64,000 bases of DNA from Limnephilus marmoratus (Eukaryota > Arthropoda > Insecta > Trichoptera > Limnephilidae): NCBI GenBank assembly GCA_917880885.1, contig OU862927.1, positions 33,755,571-33,819,570 of the forward strand, written 5' to 3'. Below, piece by piece: positions 40,852 through 51,442 of the stretch; position 1 is the first letter of the stretch, and each line of letters opens with the position of its first letter. The notes below the pieces were generated by a model. The model did no database searches. It saw only the letters and a list, made by a program, of their open reading frames with translations, and was not told the DNA's origin. Position numbers and translations under genes: made by a program.

Positions 40852-41015
40852 GAGCGTTTAACCAGCCAGCGGACGAAAATCCACATTTCGTCGAAAGTTG
40901 TTCTTCCGATCGTGCAGGGCGGTTACAATGAGAAAGATTAATTATTCTCCGAACCAGCTTTTTAAAATTATAACTCAATATCGAATTTATTTCAATCCAA
41001 ATTAGCTTTAATTTA

Positions 41016-41018
<3 letters not shown>

Positions 41019-41059
<41 letters not shown>

Positions 41060-41294
41060 AATGTAGCTATTACTTTGTGGTTATCCATTATAGAAAAATG
41101 AAATAATTTAACTTTGTATAAACCACTTATTTGATGCGCAAATCCGACCGGTTTCGGAACAAACGTTCCTTCGTCAGGGAAAGCTTATATTAATTAGTAT
41201 AAGCTTTCCCTGACGAAGGAACGTTTGTTCCGAAACCGGTCGGATTTGCGCATCAAATAAGTGGTTTATACAAAGTTAAATTATTTCATTTTTC
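41019..41294 (-). mobile_element. Poly(A)-tailed foldback retroposon with hammerhead-like core
   Basis: On the minus strand the insert is about 200 bp of near-perfect palindrome, then a unique tail (ATAATGGATAACCACAAAG...) and a run of 40 A. It is flanked by a perfect 12-bp duplication tttaatttatac (41007-41018, 41295-41306). The empty site is known from four sister MITEs. The A-tail and 12-bp duplication show insertion by target-primed reverse transcription. It encodes no protein. Confidence 0.88.
41197..41250 (+). ncRNA. Candidate hammerhead-like motif in the foldback
   Basis: CTGACGA (41210-41216), A, stem GGAAC/GTTCC with GTTT loop, GAAA, then self-complementary ACCGGT and C. This follows the hammerhead order CUGANGA, stem II, GAAA, stem III, UH. 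Stem III is so short that it would need pairing between two molecules. TCC and GGA flank it as a 3-bp stem I start. The extra A before stem II departs from the canonical core. The palindrome puts a copy on the other strand too. Activity is unproven. Confidence 0.4.
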
Positions 41295-41852
41295 TTTAAT
41301 TTATACCTTCATCCAAAAATGCTGAAAGGCGTGATGATAAAACTATTAAAACAGTGTACTTTTTGTAGTTATTTTTTGATTATAAGTATTTATCATTTTT
41401 CAATAATGTCTAAATTTAATAAGAATGTTAAAAAAATCTGAAATATATTAGTTTGTAAGTGCGCAAATAAATACACAAATGGACCAATTTTCGTCAAGAA
41501 ACACATGTACGTACATATTTTTTAATGATTTTATTGAAACTAAAATTAAAATTCTAATACATAACTTTGCTAGATAATGTATTGATTTATTTAACTGCAT
41601 GATTACATTATTTGAAATGGGTGTGGTATAATACAAAAACTTTTTTGAAAATTTAACAAATCTGCCAACGACCTATGGAATAACCTTATTATACTAAAAA
41701 TTAAAAAAAATTCTAAAAATTTATTACATAACTATGCTAGATAAAAGAACAATCTTTCGAGATCCATTTATAATTTTTTGTGGAAAAGAGTCAATACGTC
41801 TAAAAACTTTTATGAAAATGACGTATTTCCGGCTTTCTCTGGTAATGCCCTC

Positions 41853-42444
41853 TTAATTATTAATATCGGTTTTTTTCATTCCAAATTTGCTTTAATTTAT
41901 ACCTACATCAAAAAATGCTGAAAGGCGTGATGATAAAACTATTCAAATAATGTACTTTTTGTAATTATTTTTTGATTATAAGTATTTATCATTTTTCAAT
42001 AATGTCTAAGTTAAATTAGAATGTTAAAAAAATCTGAAATATATTAGTTTGTAAGTGCGCAAATAAATATACAAACGGACCAATTTTCGTCAAGAAACAA
42101 ATGTACGTATATACTTTTTAATGATTTTATTTAAATCTAAATTAAAATTCTAAAACATGCGATACCCAGATAATGAATTGATTTATTTTACTGCATTATT
42201 ATATGATTTGAAATGGGTGTGGTATAATGCAAAATCTTTTTTGAAAATTTAACAAATCTACCAACGACCTATGGTATAACCTTATTTTAATAAAAACGAT
42301 CATTTTTTTTCTCAAAATTTAAAACATGCGAATGCTAGATCAAAGAACAATCTTTCGAAATCAATTTATAATTTTTTGTGGAAAAGAGTCAATACGTCTA
42401 AAATCTGATTTAAAAATGATATATTTCTGGTTTTCTCTGGTAAT
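41853..42444 (+). mobile_element. TTAA-type MITE, copy 4 (5' truncated)
   Basis: Begins CATTCCAAATTTGCTTTAAT and follows the family to TTTCTCTGGTAAT. More diverged than copy 3, directly downstream of it. Confidence 0.75.
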
Positions 42445-42449
42445 AAATA

Positions 42450-42850
42450 CCCTTTTAAAAACTATGAAATAATCGAAAATTCACTGGGCATCAAGGGCTC
42501 TCGTGTGTTTTTCACGAAATCGTTTTATAAAAAATATTACTGAAACGTGTTTCTGTATGTAAGCTATAGTGTAATTTAGCATTAATAGCCCTTTCATGAC
42601 GGGAAGGGAGAGGGTGCGCAATATGACACTTTTCCCCGAGGGACTATTAGGGATATTTAAGGGCTGCTTTAAGCACACACTTTTTGTGCTTAGCTGTTCA
42701 TATACGTCTATTTGTGGGCGGGGGGAGTGAGCTTTGCACGTTATTGCAGTGTTTCATGAAGTTTTTATGAGTTCTTGCTGACGATCTTAATTTGGGTTAA
42801 GGCGATTTAGGCCTGAGGGATTCTGAATTGTGTGAATGTAGTCTGTGTGT
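42450..42850. other. No gene recognised
   Basis: Unassigned. TTTAAGCACACACTTTTTGT with a nearby inverse is the only small structure noted. Confidence 0.4.
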
Positions 42851-42854
42851 GATT

Positions 42855-43850
42855 ATTTTTTTACATTATCTCCCTGAGGAAAATAATTCCCCTCAGAGCC
42901 TATGACATCTTTGGGAAAGCTGTATGGAGGATATTTCAAGGAAAGAGAGAAAGTTCTGGGAAGGAAAAAGAAGAGGAATGGGTAGGAATCTGGTAGTCAG
43001 TGGCTCCAGGAATAGCGGACATATTGAGTTCTGCAGGAGTCTCTTTAGGAAAGCTATAATATTGGGAAAGGAAGGAGAGGAGGTTCTGGGAAGGAAAAGG
43101 GTATGAGGAGTGGATAGGAATCTGGGGTCAGTGTGTCCAGGAGGCGTATTTCCTAAACCTACACCGGTTCATTCGCGGTAGCGTCAATTTACATTTTCAA
43201 TATCAAAATTTAAATATTTAGAATTAAAATTATTAATTTCTAATATACACATTTTTCTAGGTTTTAGAACAATTTTTGTTGTTGCAAAGTGATAAAAAAT
43301 TACCAATATACAGGTGTATTTACAATATTTGGGAATAATATCAAAATTTAAATATTTAGAAATAAAATTATTGATTTCTAATATTCACACTGGAAAGATT
43401 ATTTTATCTAGATTTTAGAACAATTTTTGTTTTTGCAAAGTGATAAAAAATAACCAATATAGAGGTGTATTTAAAGTGCAAATTGTCGCTACCGCGACTG
43501 AATCGGTATGGGTTTTGAAAATGCGCGTCCAGGAGTGACAGACGTATGAATCCATCCCTCCCACCGCGGTGCAAGGCGATATTCCGAGAGACTACGGCTG
43601 GAGAAACTAAAGGGACTCCCTCAACCATTCTCTCTCGATCCGGCCTGCTGTGCAGCTGGTGGGCAGACGCGTCAGCCGCCAAGACCCGGACAAACCTCAC
43701 TCCATGAAGCCGGGCACCCCCTACTGTCACCAAACGTAGCGAACCACTTGGGGTGACCTAATGCAAAGGTGTTGATTATCAAATAAATTGTTCCCGGGGC
43801 GGCGGTACCCTTACCCGCCTCCCAAATTGTATAAGCCTTAAAGGGGAGCA
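42855..43850 (-). mobile_element. SINE-like element with LINE tail, split by a hAT-type MITE
   Basis: Minus orientation. The head GGCGGGTAAGGGTACCGCCG lies at about 43800-43830. The tail CCCTGAGGAAAATAATTCCC and the T-run lie at 42855-42895. The two parts (42855-43142, 43527-43850) are continuous after removing 43143-43526 and one 8-bp duplication. A 70-bp stretch (GGAAAGGAAGGAGAGGAGGT and neighbours) is duplicated internally. Best full-length copy of this family. Confidence 0.7.
43143..43526. mobile_element. hAT-type MITE with internal tandem duplication
   Basis: The ends GGCGTATTTCCTAAACC... and ...GGTTTTGAAAATGCGC are inverted, with a strong inner block (TTCATTCGCGGTAGCG / CGCTACCGCGACTGAA). 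The perfect 8-bp duplication gtccagga is at 43135-43142 and 43527-43534. The core is an about 130-150-bp direct duplication (TCAAAATTTAAATATTTAGA twice). Confidence 0.75.
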
Positions 43851-44875
43851 GGGGGTAATGAGAGCCAGCGGGTAATAGGAGCGGTGCGACTAGAGACAAA
43901 ACTATAGCTCGTATTCACTCGGTTGCCACTCGGGCGCCTTCCACACACTGCAGCTGTGTTCCCCTGCCGCACTAGGCTCGCCAGTGCCACGCATGTGATA
44001 ATGTGACCACGGACGCTTGTCGATTTTTTGCCCCGCGCTTATAAAAAATACGAAATTTCAACGGCCAGTTAAGTGTGAAGTTATTTGTTTGTTATAATCA
44101 AACCTGTTTCATTTTATAGCTAATGTTATCAATTTTGAGTATCTGTGCGTATAATTTCATTACAAGCTAGATTGAGGATATCATTTTATTCAATTTCAAG
44201 ATGGAGGTATTCGGGTAATCAGAGCTTATTAGACAGTAAGTAAGGCTAGTACTAAGTAGATCCCATTACACATATGGAAATTTATAGGCTCTCATTTCCC
44301 GTGAAGTCGGGTAATGGGGGCGATTCTGTTTTTTTGAAAAAAGTTGATCTGTGGCCAAATGCCTAATAATCTAGCTTTGACGCTGTGATTAAATGATTGT
44401 AAAATAAGTAAGGATTTAGTTTCTAATAAAAAGTTCCTAAAGTATCTATAAATTTGCCTTTTATTGAACTTTTTCCTTAGTAGGCTCCAATTCCCCCCAG
44501 CTCCCTTACAGGTATTTACATCAAAAGGGTCATCCATTCATGCATAATGCTTTCATATATTAGGTATTCCTCAATAATACACACTCTTTCGACTAGACCA
44601 CACTAGATAGTAATATCGCTATTGACCACATTCTGAAGAACAATTTCCGCTTTTCCCCTATTTCTGTGAAGTGATTAAAAATTTAATTCGATTCAACCCT
44701 ACCCTACCCTATCTTATTGTATACAGCCCCTGTTTTGTACAATTCCCCAGTGGGTATAATAGGTGTAGTTTTGCATAATGTTGTTTGGCATTATTTAAAG
44801 ATACGACTGGACTGTAGGTAGATCATTCGTTGCATCGTAGTACGTTCTGAGGATGATCACTTCTAGACCTGGAAA
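43851..44875. other. No gene recognised
   Basis: 43.9-44.05 kb is GC-richer, with no motif found. GTAATGAGAGCC and GGCTCTCATTTCCC (43854, 44288) are inverted, which may mark an old element. Confidence 0.35.
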
Positions 44876-44879
44876 TAAA

Positions 44880-45215
44880 AAATAAAAAAACGTTTTTTAA
44901 CCCCTCTTTTGGGAACAACTGAAATAGGTCTTACAAAAATCACTGTCTCTCTTACTATCATAGTAAGAAATACGATCCAAACAGTGTTAGAAAGAGAAAA
45001 CACCACATATTATATTCAACCACAACATTATTAAAATGTACACTTTTATGAAACCAAAGTTTCCGACAATAAATTGAAAAAAAAAATTAAACTTTGGGAA
45101 TTTTATATGAATTATTTTTTTCATGAAAAGACAAAGAAGTGAGGTGACGACAAGGTTTATAATACATTTGTCTAATAAAATATGTGTGTGCTTTTTTTCG
45201 TTATCAGTTATATTT
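44880..45215 (+). repeat. Repeat family G copy
   Basis: ACCCCTCTTTTGGGAACAAC, CACTGTCTCTCTTACTATCA, CCAAAGTTTCCGACAATAAA and TCTAATAAAATATGTGTGTG, same module order as 60.7 kb. It is joined to family H at about 45212. Confidence 0.6.
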
Positions 45216-45440
45216 AAAGTGAAAACTTCTTTAGCACCGTTATGATTTGAAACTCGTTGAAACGAAAAATAGCGACAAGCGACACTAAAAAGAGACAAAC
45301 ACATACATATACTATATAATTGTTTGCGAAAGAATGAGATAGTATAATCGGTCTCCCATTTGTGCGGCGCGTCGTAGTCTTCCCACTCCTGTCTACTTTA
45401 GTTTTCTGAAGGTTTCACATCTACCGCGTATTAATTACAC
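45216..45440 (-). repeat. Repeat family H, reverse copy
   Basis: Starts GTGAAAACTTCTTTAGCACC and runs through AATGAGATAGTATAATCGGT to GAAGGTTTCACATCTACCGC, the inverse of 28.56-28.81 kb. Confidence 0.65.
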
Positions 45441-45534
45441 ACTCTGATTTTTTTTAAATTTCAGTATCACTATTATCAGTTATTAAAAAAAAGTAAGACG
45501 AGCCATTTTTTAAACTTTTTTTTTTACGTGAATA

Positions 45535-45795
45535 CCGCACAAGAGTCCCAACTGCTCCCGTCTGGAGCCAGAGATTGGGGATGCCATAGAGTGGGACTAT
45601 GGCATCCCCAATTGGGATATGTTGTGAGGTTGAAGGCAGTGCGGAGAGGAAGGAGATAGGGAAGAGGAAGGTGGGGAAGTGCCTGGCTATTCAGATCTGG
45701 TCACCAAACACGGCTAATGCTATTTCAAGCAACGTTTCAATTCTGAATGGTGGTCTTACACCAGGGCGATACTGAGAATATCTTCCACTCTAATT
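45535..45795 (-). mobile_element. tRNA-derived SINE, 3' part with small inverted duplication
   Basis: GTGAATACCGCACAAGAGTC, CAACTGCTCCCGTCTGGAGC, then GATTGGGGATGCCATAG beside CTATGGCATCCCCAATTGGG. The latter two form a short head-to-head duplication. The tRNA head is missing. Confidence 0.7.
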
Positions 45796-46435
45796 TAATG
45801 CAAATCATGTTTGCATTAAAAAAATTTACATTTCAAAAATTATATATTTATTTTGAATCATTAAATTTGAAAGCGTTTTTTATCACATTTCGAAAACTGT
45901 TTATAGTTTCCGGATATGTTCAAAAATATTCCATTTATTGGGGTTTTATTGCAAAGCGGAAACATTTTGACCTTTTGACAAAATATGTTAATACATGTTT
46001 TGCACTATTGTGCAATAAAATATTTGTCTGAAGTACATTAAATAAAAAATCTAAATAAACACGATTTTCGATTATCGCTCGGCGCCGTGCCTTTTCGTGA
46101 GAGATGTCAGTTACTGATTATTTCTATTGTTTTGTACTGATGTACAATGTTTTTAATCGTTTTTATTGATACTTATCGAAAATCTATCTGTCTTCTATTT
46201 GTATAAAGACGAGCGTCTGTGGCGAGCAGCGTTGATTTGATTTTTATACAAATCTATAGTTTTATTCAAAGATCAGTGAAATTTTGCACACTTGACCTTC
46301 CAGAATTTTGCGCACTTACGCTTTTATCGTTTTTATTGACATGCTGTTTCGAAATTGATTGCAAATTGTAGCTCTCATCGGGTTTAAGATCGCAGGTAAA
46401 TATATCTCTGCATGTAATATCAAACTTCATCGTAT
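45796..46435. other. Family G remnant then unassigned sequence
   Basis: 45.80-46.03 kb carries family G modules (AATTATATATTTATTTTGAA, CCATTTATTGGGGTTTTATT). 46.08-46.43 kb is unassigned, with faint similarity to the Helitron at 52.8 kb (GTTGATTTGATTT). Confidence 0.4.
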
Positions 46436-46436
46436 T

Positions 46437-46655
46437 AACTTAGTTGGGTGGGTAGAAGTCTGGGTGTCAGTGTGTCCAGGAGTGACGGATGTATGAATTC
46501 ATTCCTCGGTGGAAGGTGGTAGGTCGATAGAGTCCGGCTGGAGAGGTCAAAAGGTCTCCCTCAACCTTTCTCACCCTATCCGAGGTGAACAGATGGCCAG
46601 ACGCCGCCAAGACCTAGACTAACTTCACCCAGTTATAATGTGAGCGACGGTGCAT
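46437..46655 (-). mobile_element. SINE-like element fragment with LINE-tail family head
   Basis: GGGTGGGTAGAAGTCTGGGT, GTGTCCAGGAGTGACGGATG and CCGCCAAGACCTAGACTAAC match 43527-43700. The terminal LINE tail is not present. Confidence 0.55.
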
Positions 46656-46924
46656 TATTATTAAAAGAAATCGGTTCCCTGTACACTTCATGATTCATCA
46701 GAAAACATAGCGTATTCCTCTGTATGTTTTTATCTTGACATACGCAAGATGTTGGGAACACTCGGTCGTTTACTAAATCTCCCTACTATTTATAGTCTGC
46801 TCTCTATGGTATTTGTATTGCTATCGCAATTATTTTGCGAAAATACATTCATTGAAGGGGGAGGAAAGCAGAGACGATGTACCTAAGTGTATGGTATGTC
46901 AATGTTCCTTGCGATAATTATTAA
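46656..46924. other. No gene recognised
   Basis: Unassigned. Confidence 0.5.
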
Positions 46925-47265
46925 TTTGTTCGGTTTTCGGAACTACTCATATGGGTCTCATAGAAATCGTTGTGTCTCCCTTACCACTATCATGGTTAGA
47001 AATATGATCTAAACGATGACGGGACAACTCAGAATCGGACAACTCAACACCTCCTTTGAAAAGTCATTAAAAGTGATGAAAAAAATATATAAAAAAATTG
47101 GTTAAATTATTATTTTTTTTCATTGTTTTTAATGACTTTTCAAAGAGGTGTTGAGTTGAGTTGATTCCGAGTTGTCATAGAACCAATCTAAACGGTGTTA
47201 GAAAGAGAAAATATCACGCCTTATATTCAAATCTAAATGTTATTACAGCGCCCTTGAGGTGATTT
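46925..47265 (+). repeat. Repeat family G interrupted by a foldback MITE
   Basis: TTGTTCGGTTTTCGGAACTA, GTGTCTCCCTTACCACTATC, then after the insert GGTGTTAGAAAGAGAAAATA. The family reads on across the insert once the duplicated atctaaacg is removed. Confidence 0.65.
47016..47185. mobile_element. Foldback MITE with 9-bp duplication
   Basis: 170 bp. ACTCAACACCTCCTTTGAAA and its inverse form long arms; the ends are GGGACAACTC / GAGTTGTCAT. The flanking atctaaacg is at 47007-47015 and 47186-47194. The second family member is at 36914-37235. Confidence 0.78.
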
Positions 47266-47490
47266 TTCACCAAAACGGCGCTCTAGAAATTATCCAATTA
47301 TTATTAACTGCAAAATAATTACAATGTGCGAATTAGTGTTGGGTAGGACACGATATCAGGATGAGTTTGTATGAGGTACTCAAATATTGAAATGAGGTGT
47401 TGAGGTGTCCCACCTCATTTGAGGTGAGGTGTTACAAAATATTTTCGCTTACGGGGGGGGGGCTGGTTTTTTTCCTTCAGCTTGATTTTC
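47266..47490. other. No gene recognised
   Basis: Unassigned; includes a G-run at 47454-47462. Confidence 0.5.
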
Positions 47491-47494
47491 TTGG

Positions 47495-47560
47495 TTCAGA
47501 GGTGTTGGTTTTCTAATAAATACCGGGGTGGCGGTACCCATACCCGCCTCCCGTGTCTGT
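47495..47560 (-). mobile_element. Head of the SINE with LINE tail
   Basis: GAGGTGTTGGTTTTCTAATA and GGCGGTACCCATACCCGCCT are the reverse of 1562-1625. Only the head remains; a CT-rich run follows (47590-47720). Confidence 0.6.
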
Positions 47561-47728
47561 TATTTTTGTAATACGAAAAATGGATATAAAAAAGGCCTAC
47601 CCCCTCCCCCCTTCACCACCTCTGATCCCCTCCCTGCACCCCCCTCTGATCCCCCCCTCTTATCCCTCCCCCTCCTCAGCAACCCCCTCCACCTCATCTC
47701 AACACTGCCTCATCCTCCCTCCCTTGGG

Positions 47729-48360
47729 AGCTGTTGGGACTCTTGTGCGGTATTTACATAACATATAACAATAAGTAAATAAATATTTTTTTTTGGATCA
47801 GTTGGTACTGTTGTGCGGTATTCACTTATCAATACATAAATTTACAATAAAAAATATTTAGAATAAAAAAAAATTTAAGCAGTTGGGACTGTTGTGCTCA
47901 TAAATTATTGTTTTGTGTATTCACATAACAATAATTTACAAAAAAAAATATTTAAAAAAAAAAAATTTTTCGAGCAGTTGGGACTCTTGTGCTCATAAAT
48001 TATTGTTTTGTGTATTCACATAACAATAATTTACAATAAAAAAAAATTTCGAAAAAAAATTTTTTTTGGAGCGGTTGGGACTCTTGTGCTCATAAATTAT
48101 TGTTTTGTGTATTCACATAACAATAATTTACAATAAAAAAAAAATTAAAAAAAAAAAAATTCGAGCAGTTGGGACTCTTGTGCTCATAAATTATTGTAAT
48201 GTGTATTCACATAACAATAATTTACAATAAAAAAATATTTAAAAAAAATAATTTTTTTTGGAGCAGTTGGTACTCTTGTGCGGTATTCACTGAACAATAA
48301 TTTAGAATAAAAAAATAAAAAATAAAAATTTCGGAGCAGTTGGGACGCTTCTGCAGTATT
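47729..48360 (+). repeat. Tandem array derived from a SINE 3' tail
   Basis: About eight units of 70-100 bp, each starting GAGCAGTTGGGACTCTTGTG, then (inner units) CTCATAAATTATTGTTTTGT, GTATTCACATAACAATAATT and an A-rich end. CAGTTGGGACTCTTGTGCGG is the reverse of the first bases of the tRNA-derived SINE at 45535 and 51443, so the array has grown from that SINE end. Confidence 0.8.
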
Positions 48361-48829
48361 CACAATATATGAATTGGCTTACCCCATCACCACCTCACGG
48401 TTCTAATACAAAAATGTCATAGAATATACAAACACTTCACGCCTCACAACCTCATACATTTGTCCCAAACTATGCGTGACATGACATGTAGTTTAATACA
48501 TCAACCACTTCACACCTCACCTCGTATTTGTCCCATACGTGACAACGTGACATGACATGTAGTCCAATACACCAACCACCTCGAACCTTACCTCATATTT
48601 GTCCCGTACATGACATGAATGTAGTCCAACAAAACAAACCACCTCACACCTCATATTTTGTCCCTCCTTCATATTTGTAGTAATACAAATATGAAGGGGG
48701 GACAAAGAAAAAGAGTTGGTACAAATACATATTGTGAGGTGGGGGGACATTTTACGTGTTTGTATGGGACATTTGAGGTGCCTCTTGTATGAGGTACTCA
48801 ACACTAGTGCGAATGTACGAAATGTACGA
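48361..48829. repeat. Diverged CCTCACACCTCA-rich repeats
   Basis: Three irregular units containing ACCTCACACCTCA, TATTTGTCCC and GTGACATGACATGTAGT (48420-48670), then an inverted stretch (ACAAATATGAAGG). Confidence 0.55.
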
Positions 48830-49140
48830 AACCAAAGTTTAGAAAAAAAAATTATGAAACTTTGTGAATTTTTTATCTACGAGTACTTAATTATTTTTAC
48901 ATAAAACGACAAAAATTGAGTTAACGATTACGTTTAGAATACATTAATTTGTCTAATAAAATATGGGTGTTTTTATTTTTTTGTTATCAGTAATTTTAGT
49001 AGGAAAAACGTGAGGTGAGCCATTTTTTAAAGTTTTATATGGTTGCATTCAAAATTTTTAAATATTAAAAAATATATGTTTTTGGAAATATTTTGACCTT
49101 CCGACAAAATAGGCTCGAGGCCTGAGTGGTTAGGCCAATT
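48830..49140 (+). repeat. Repeat family G copy
   Basis: ACGAAACCAAAGTTTAG, TCTAATAAAATATGGGTGTT, ACAAAATAGGCTCGAGGCCT and GAGTGGTTAGG. Best match to 1-270. Confidence 0.65.
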
Positions 49141-50340
49141 TTGTATCGTACATCAAACTGCAACAATTTGACTTATTCTAACCGTTTTAACCCCATCGTA
49201 GACGTGATTAAAACAAGTTTTATTTTAGTATTTCGATCCTACAGACCTATACTATCAATCCGATTCTATAGGACCAAAACTAGTCAAGTAACCTATTCAC
49301 GTTCTTGAATCTTGAAGCATAACTTATCATTTGTATATTTCACTCACGTACGATTTATATTGCGTATTTGTATATTTTGGTACAGAAGATCCCCGACAAA
49401 GAGATACGTCCATGGTCCTTCGTAATCCCGACACAAAAGATTTAACATACCAAAAAGGGTAAAGTACAATGCTCAACAGTGGACGACCCTAAAAAGGCGA
49501 AATAGCCTATGCCATTCATAGAATTCAAAATACAAGAATCATAAATACATATATCAAGTTTTAATTGTTGTATTGAGTTGAGAATTACGAATATACGTGC
49601 ATTACAAGCGACCCACTTGTTATGCAAGTCAATTATTGCATTTTTTTCTTCTCATAATTAAATCAGTCTCTCTCTGGCAGCGGTGGTGACAACACGTGTT
49701 TCGGGAGCGCGGAGCGCGCTAGTATTGTTGTAATTTGTTTAGAAGTTAGTGCAATGTGTGGAAGTGAAGTTTGACAGTTTCATTATACCGCTATTATTTT
49801 TGCTGCTAGGCCCTGCGGGCGGCTTTTGGTTCGCATTCGCCCATTTTAAGTGTTGGTGACCATTTTATAAATCCGATAGGAACTGGTTACAAAAATAGCC
49901 GGTTCCTCGGGATAATAATTTCAGGCGATCCAGTGACAGCTAGTCACCGGCACAAAGTAACCGCGACAGGCAATGACGTCATGTACAATATATAGACGCG
50001 TGGTATTATTATTCACAACTGCCAGTTACAATAATAATTACCATCAATCTCGCCATACCCGGAGAGATTCACGAAATTAAAAATCCATTAGTACTTCCGC
50101 CTGCCAGCCGATGCTCACGCTAGCTAAGTTGCGCCATCTTTTGGAATTATTGAATATTTTCGGTTATATTACAAAGGGAGCTTTTTAACAAACTTAAGTG
50201 CGAAGATGGTTTTGCATAAGTTCATTTTTAAATTTCAACCGTACAGTCGCTAGGCTATTATTATCGCCAGATATTGGGTGTTGTTAATCATATACTAGTA
50301 AAAATAACATATGGAGTGTTTTTTTAAATTTCTCTAGGCG
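49141..50340. other. Unassigned; moderately GC-rich block at 49.65-50.12 kb
   Basis: 49.65-50.12 kb holds TACAATATATAGACGCGTGG (TATA-like), GTGACCATTTTATAAATC and CCCGGAGAGATTC, which could be a retroelement regulatory or LTR region. I find no paired repeat or internal genes, so it stays unassigned. Confidence 0.3.
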
Positions 50341-50348
50341 CAAAAACA

Positions 50349-50455
50349 CTAAACTTTGTTCCGTTCCGTATCCCTTCCGTTCCGTATCCGTTCCGCTCCG
50401 TATCCGTTCCGCTCCGTATCCGTTTCGTATCCGTTCCGTTCCGTATCCGACGATC
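50349..50455. repeat. Minisatellite (about 17-bp unit, CCGTATCCGTTCCGCT)
   Basis: About six tandem units of CGTATCCGTTCCG(C/T)TC. Confidence 0.85.
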
Positions 50456-50529
50456 CACTAGCCCTGGACCCATTCGGAATCGGGCGGAGCAAGCGACTCA
50501 GGAGCGTTAACCAATAAAAACCATAATTA

Positions 50530-51205
50530 ATAGATATGCTTGGTGTAACTCTAAGTGACCAGCTCAGGTACGGGGGCTCCATCGAAACCAGAGTTAAGTT
50601 AACCTCTCAGAAACTGGGCGTACTATACAGGGCCCGCAGATACTTTAATAGTACACAACTGCTAACCCTGTACAAATCGCAAGTGCGCCCCACAGTTGAA
50701 TTTTGCAGCCACCTCTGGTCTGGAGCTCCAAAATACCTAAAAAAACCCTTGACTCTGTACAGAAACGGGCGGTCCATTTGATAGATTCTCCCATCTTAAC
50801 AGACAGACTGCAATCTTTAGGCATAGGCGTCAGGTGGGAACGCTGTCCTTTTTTACCGGTATTACAATGTAAAATGCTCCAAAGAACTAGCGTCATTTAT
50901 CCCCTCGGCACCGGTGCGTAGTCGGGAAACATGCCAAACACGCGCCCAACATTTGTACACGGTTGACATTAGTCACATGAGAACGGGTCGTTTCTATGAC
51001 TCGTTCTTGAGTTCAACGGCTCGGCTGTGGAACGATTTGCCGGCCTCTGTGTTTCCTCCCTCCTACAACATGGGTCTCTTCAAGACCCATGTTCACTTCT
51101 TTCTTTCCTCAAAAAGACCCCCCACACAGTATCTTCAAAGATGACATAGGCCATGAGGGAAATTATCTTCCTCGGGGCCTCCTGTGTGGAGTTAATGTAA
51201 AAAAA
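50530..51205 (+). pseudogene. LINE RT C-terminal region with 3' tail (ATGTAAAA family)
   Basis: Longest copy of this LINE here. Three frames are needed: LGVTLSDQLRYGGSIETRVK, LYRARRYFNSTQLLTLYKSQ and VRPTVEFCSHLWSGAPKYL; then TLDSVQKRAVHLIDSPILTD; then HMRTGRFYDSFLSSTARLWN, DLPASVFPPSYN and MGLFKTHVHFFL to a stop. Frameshifts occur in an A-run near 50740 and before 50914. The tail CTTCAAAGATGACATAGGCC, CCTGTGTGGAGTTAATGT and A-run end at about 51205. The RT catalytic core lies outside the copy. Confidence 0.82.
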
Positions 51206-51442
51206 AATCGCCTCGAAATCTGGGCGGCAACTAAACAACACGATATCGGTCTTTCTGCTGATGGCAGAAGGATGAAATTCACTGTTAAAAATTCGCTTAC
51301 CACCTTCACTGAATTCACTAAAAAAAAAAAACGCGAAAATTAATGTTTAATTTTATTTTGTGAAGTTCAGAAACAGATATTAAAATGTTTTCCGATTATT
51401 TCCCAAGAAACTTAATTTAATTTTAAAAACCATTTTTTTTTT

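Larger units (their letters stand above)
40852..41852 (+). mobile_element. TTAA-flanked MITE, copy 3
   Basis: Starts GAGCGTTTAACCAG after TTAA and ends GGTAATGCCCTC before TTAA (41853-41856). It is interrupted by a poly(A)-tailed foldback at 41019-41294; otherwise colinear with 21654-22365. Confidence 0.82.
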
